64,000 nucleotides of DNA from Shouchella clausii (GTDB taxonomy: Bacteria > Bacillota > Bacilli > Bacillales > Bacillaceae_D), in contig NZ_CP019985.1 in the NCBI RefSeq assembly GCF_002250115.1, forward strand, positions 3,410,001 through 3,474,000, in the 5' to 3' direction. Made by a program: the position numbers and the translations under genes. The notes under the pieces are model-generated. The model had not been told where the DNA came from. It did no database searches and saw only the letters and a list, made by a program, of their open reading frames with translations. Shown one piece after another: positions 63,288 to 64,000 of the stretch (position 1 is its first letter; each line of letters opens with the position of its first letter).

Positions 63288-64000
63288 ATGAGCCAAGCGA
63301 AAGAGACGAGAAAAGAGCGCCTTCAACTATTGCTTGACCAGCTGCAAATTCCAGATGACGGCCGTTCCCATTTTCAAGACGGCTATATTGAAAAACTAGC
63401 AATCTCAAAAGAACAGAAAGTCTGGCATTTTTTCATTCGATTAGAACGGTTGCTGCCAGCCGAATGGTGCGAACTGTTTAGAGGGCGTCTCGCCCAGACG
63501 TTTCGAGAAATCGCCAATGCACGTTGCTCATTTGCATATGCCAACAGCGAGACGGATGAATCAGTATGGCGCAGCTATTGGCCTCTTATCGCCAACGAAT
63601 TGGCGCGTGTCTCTCCACCTCTTGCTGCTACGTTGCAAAAGCAAGCCCCGACAGTCAATGACAATAAGCTGTCTTTAGTAGCGCAAAACGAAGCGGAAGC
63701 AGAAGCGATAAGGCGAAAGCTTGCCGATCCGTTTAAAGACATATGCGGCCAGTTTGGCTTGCCTGTATTGCCCCTTGCAGTCGCCGTACAACAATCACAG
63801 GAAGCTTATGATGAATTTGTCCGCAAACGTGCTGAAGAAGACCGGTCAAAAGTGGTCGAAGCGATGTTGGAAAAACAACGGGTTGAAGAGGAAATGGCGA
63901 AGCAAGTAAAACAAGCCAACTTGTCTATGGGTTATCCCATTAAAGATGAGCCGACGCCGCTCGAAGCGATTGTCGATGAAGAACGGCGCATTACCATTCA
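63288..64000 (+). CDS. polC: DNA polymerase III PolC, N-terminal part
   Basis: The first 237 codons of the Gram-positive replicative polymerase, cut by the window end. The start is ATG 63288 with AAGGAG 8 bases upstream. MSQAKETRKERLQLLLDQLQIP opens the tau-binding N-terminal domain. KVWHFFIRLERLLPAEWCELF and LADPFKDICGQFGLPVLPL are characteristic, and the charged linker VRKRAEEDRSKVVEAMLEKQ precedes the OB/PHP region. The rseP-proS-polC order is that of Bacillus. Confidence 0.93.
   Translation, partial: MSQAKETRKERLQLLLDQLQIPDDGRSHFQDGYIEKLAISKEQKVWHFFIRLERLLPAEWCELFRGRLAQTFREIANARCSFAYANSETDESVWRSYWPLIANELARVSPPLAATLQKQAPTVNDNKLSLVAQNEAEAEAIRRKLADPFKDICGQFGLPVLPLAVAVQQSQEAYDEFVRKRAEEDRSKVVEAMLEKQRVEEEMAKQVKQANLSMGYPIKDEPTPLEAIVDEERRITI

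Overview
The window reads as the chromosome of an alkaliphilic Bacillaceae, most like Shouchella (Bacillus) clausii. This is judged from protein resemblance and from gene order matching the Bacillus trmD-rplS to polC segment; no database search was possible. Nearly every gene is on the + strand and tightly packed, with many TTG and GTG starts behind strong AGGAGG-type ribosome binding sites. Only two small predicted membrane proteins lie on the - strand. I see no tRNA, rRNA, CRISPR array or prophage.

Region 1 (1-2960) is the end of trmD, a divergent arginyl-tRNA synthetase gene inserted where trmD normally abuts rplS, and rplS with its own promoter, leader and terminator. Region 2 (about 2960-14445) is an AT-richer accessory island between rplS and lepB. 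It opens with a decayed IS200/IS605 transposase and carries a catabolic set: KdgD-type dehydratase, RidA-family protein, NicX/M29-like metalloenzyme, a complete TRAP transporter, alpha-ketoglutarate semialdehyde dehydrogenase, a remnant of an ornithine-cyclodeaminase-like gene, an HpcH/HpaI aldolase, a 65-residue AtzG-sized protein overlapping an amidase, and an NHL-propeller protein. The KdgD/dehydrogenase pair feeds 2-oxoglutarate. The amidase, RidA, NicX-like protein and cyclodeaminase remnant point to a nitrogen-containing carboxylate substrate. Two promoters share an operator-like TGTNNTACAAT overlapping the -10 and a CcpA cre site precedes the transporter, but no regulator gene is present. 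This is the best candidate for an undescribed system.

Region 3 (14445-29860) is housekeeping: lepB, rbgA, rnhB, a ylqG-like gene broken or recoded at an A AAA AAG heptamer, ylqH, sucCD, dprA, topA, trmFO, xerC, hslVU (clpQY) and codY. Region 4 (30190-54096) is the fla/che operon from flgB to swrB. It departs from the Bacillus subtilis order: cheA and cheW are absent between cheB and cheC, the CheB receiver domain has lost its phosphorylation residues, and the FlhG position encodes a short protein without a P-loop that still begins with the DQAxxLR FlhF-activating motif. SwrB carries eight 12-residue repeats.

Region 5 (54069-64000) is rpsB, tsf, pyrH, frr, uppS, cdsA, dxr, rseP, proS and the start of polC: translation factors, UMP kinase, undecaprenyl-diphosphate and phospholipid precursor synthesis, the MEP isoprenoid pathway, intramembrane proteolysis and replication. 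Strong terminators follow rpsB, tsf and frr.
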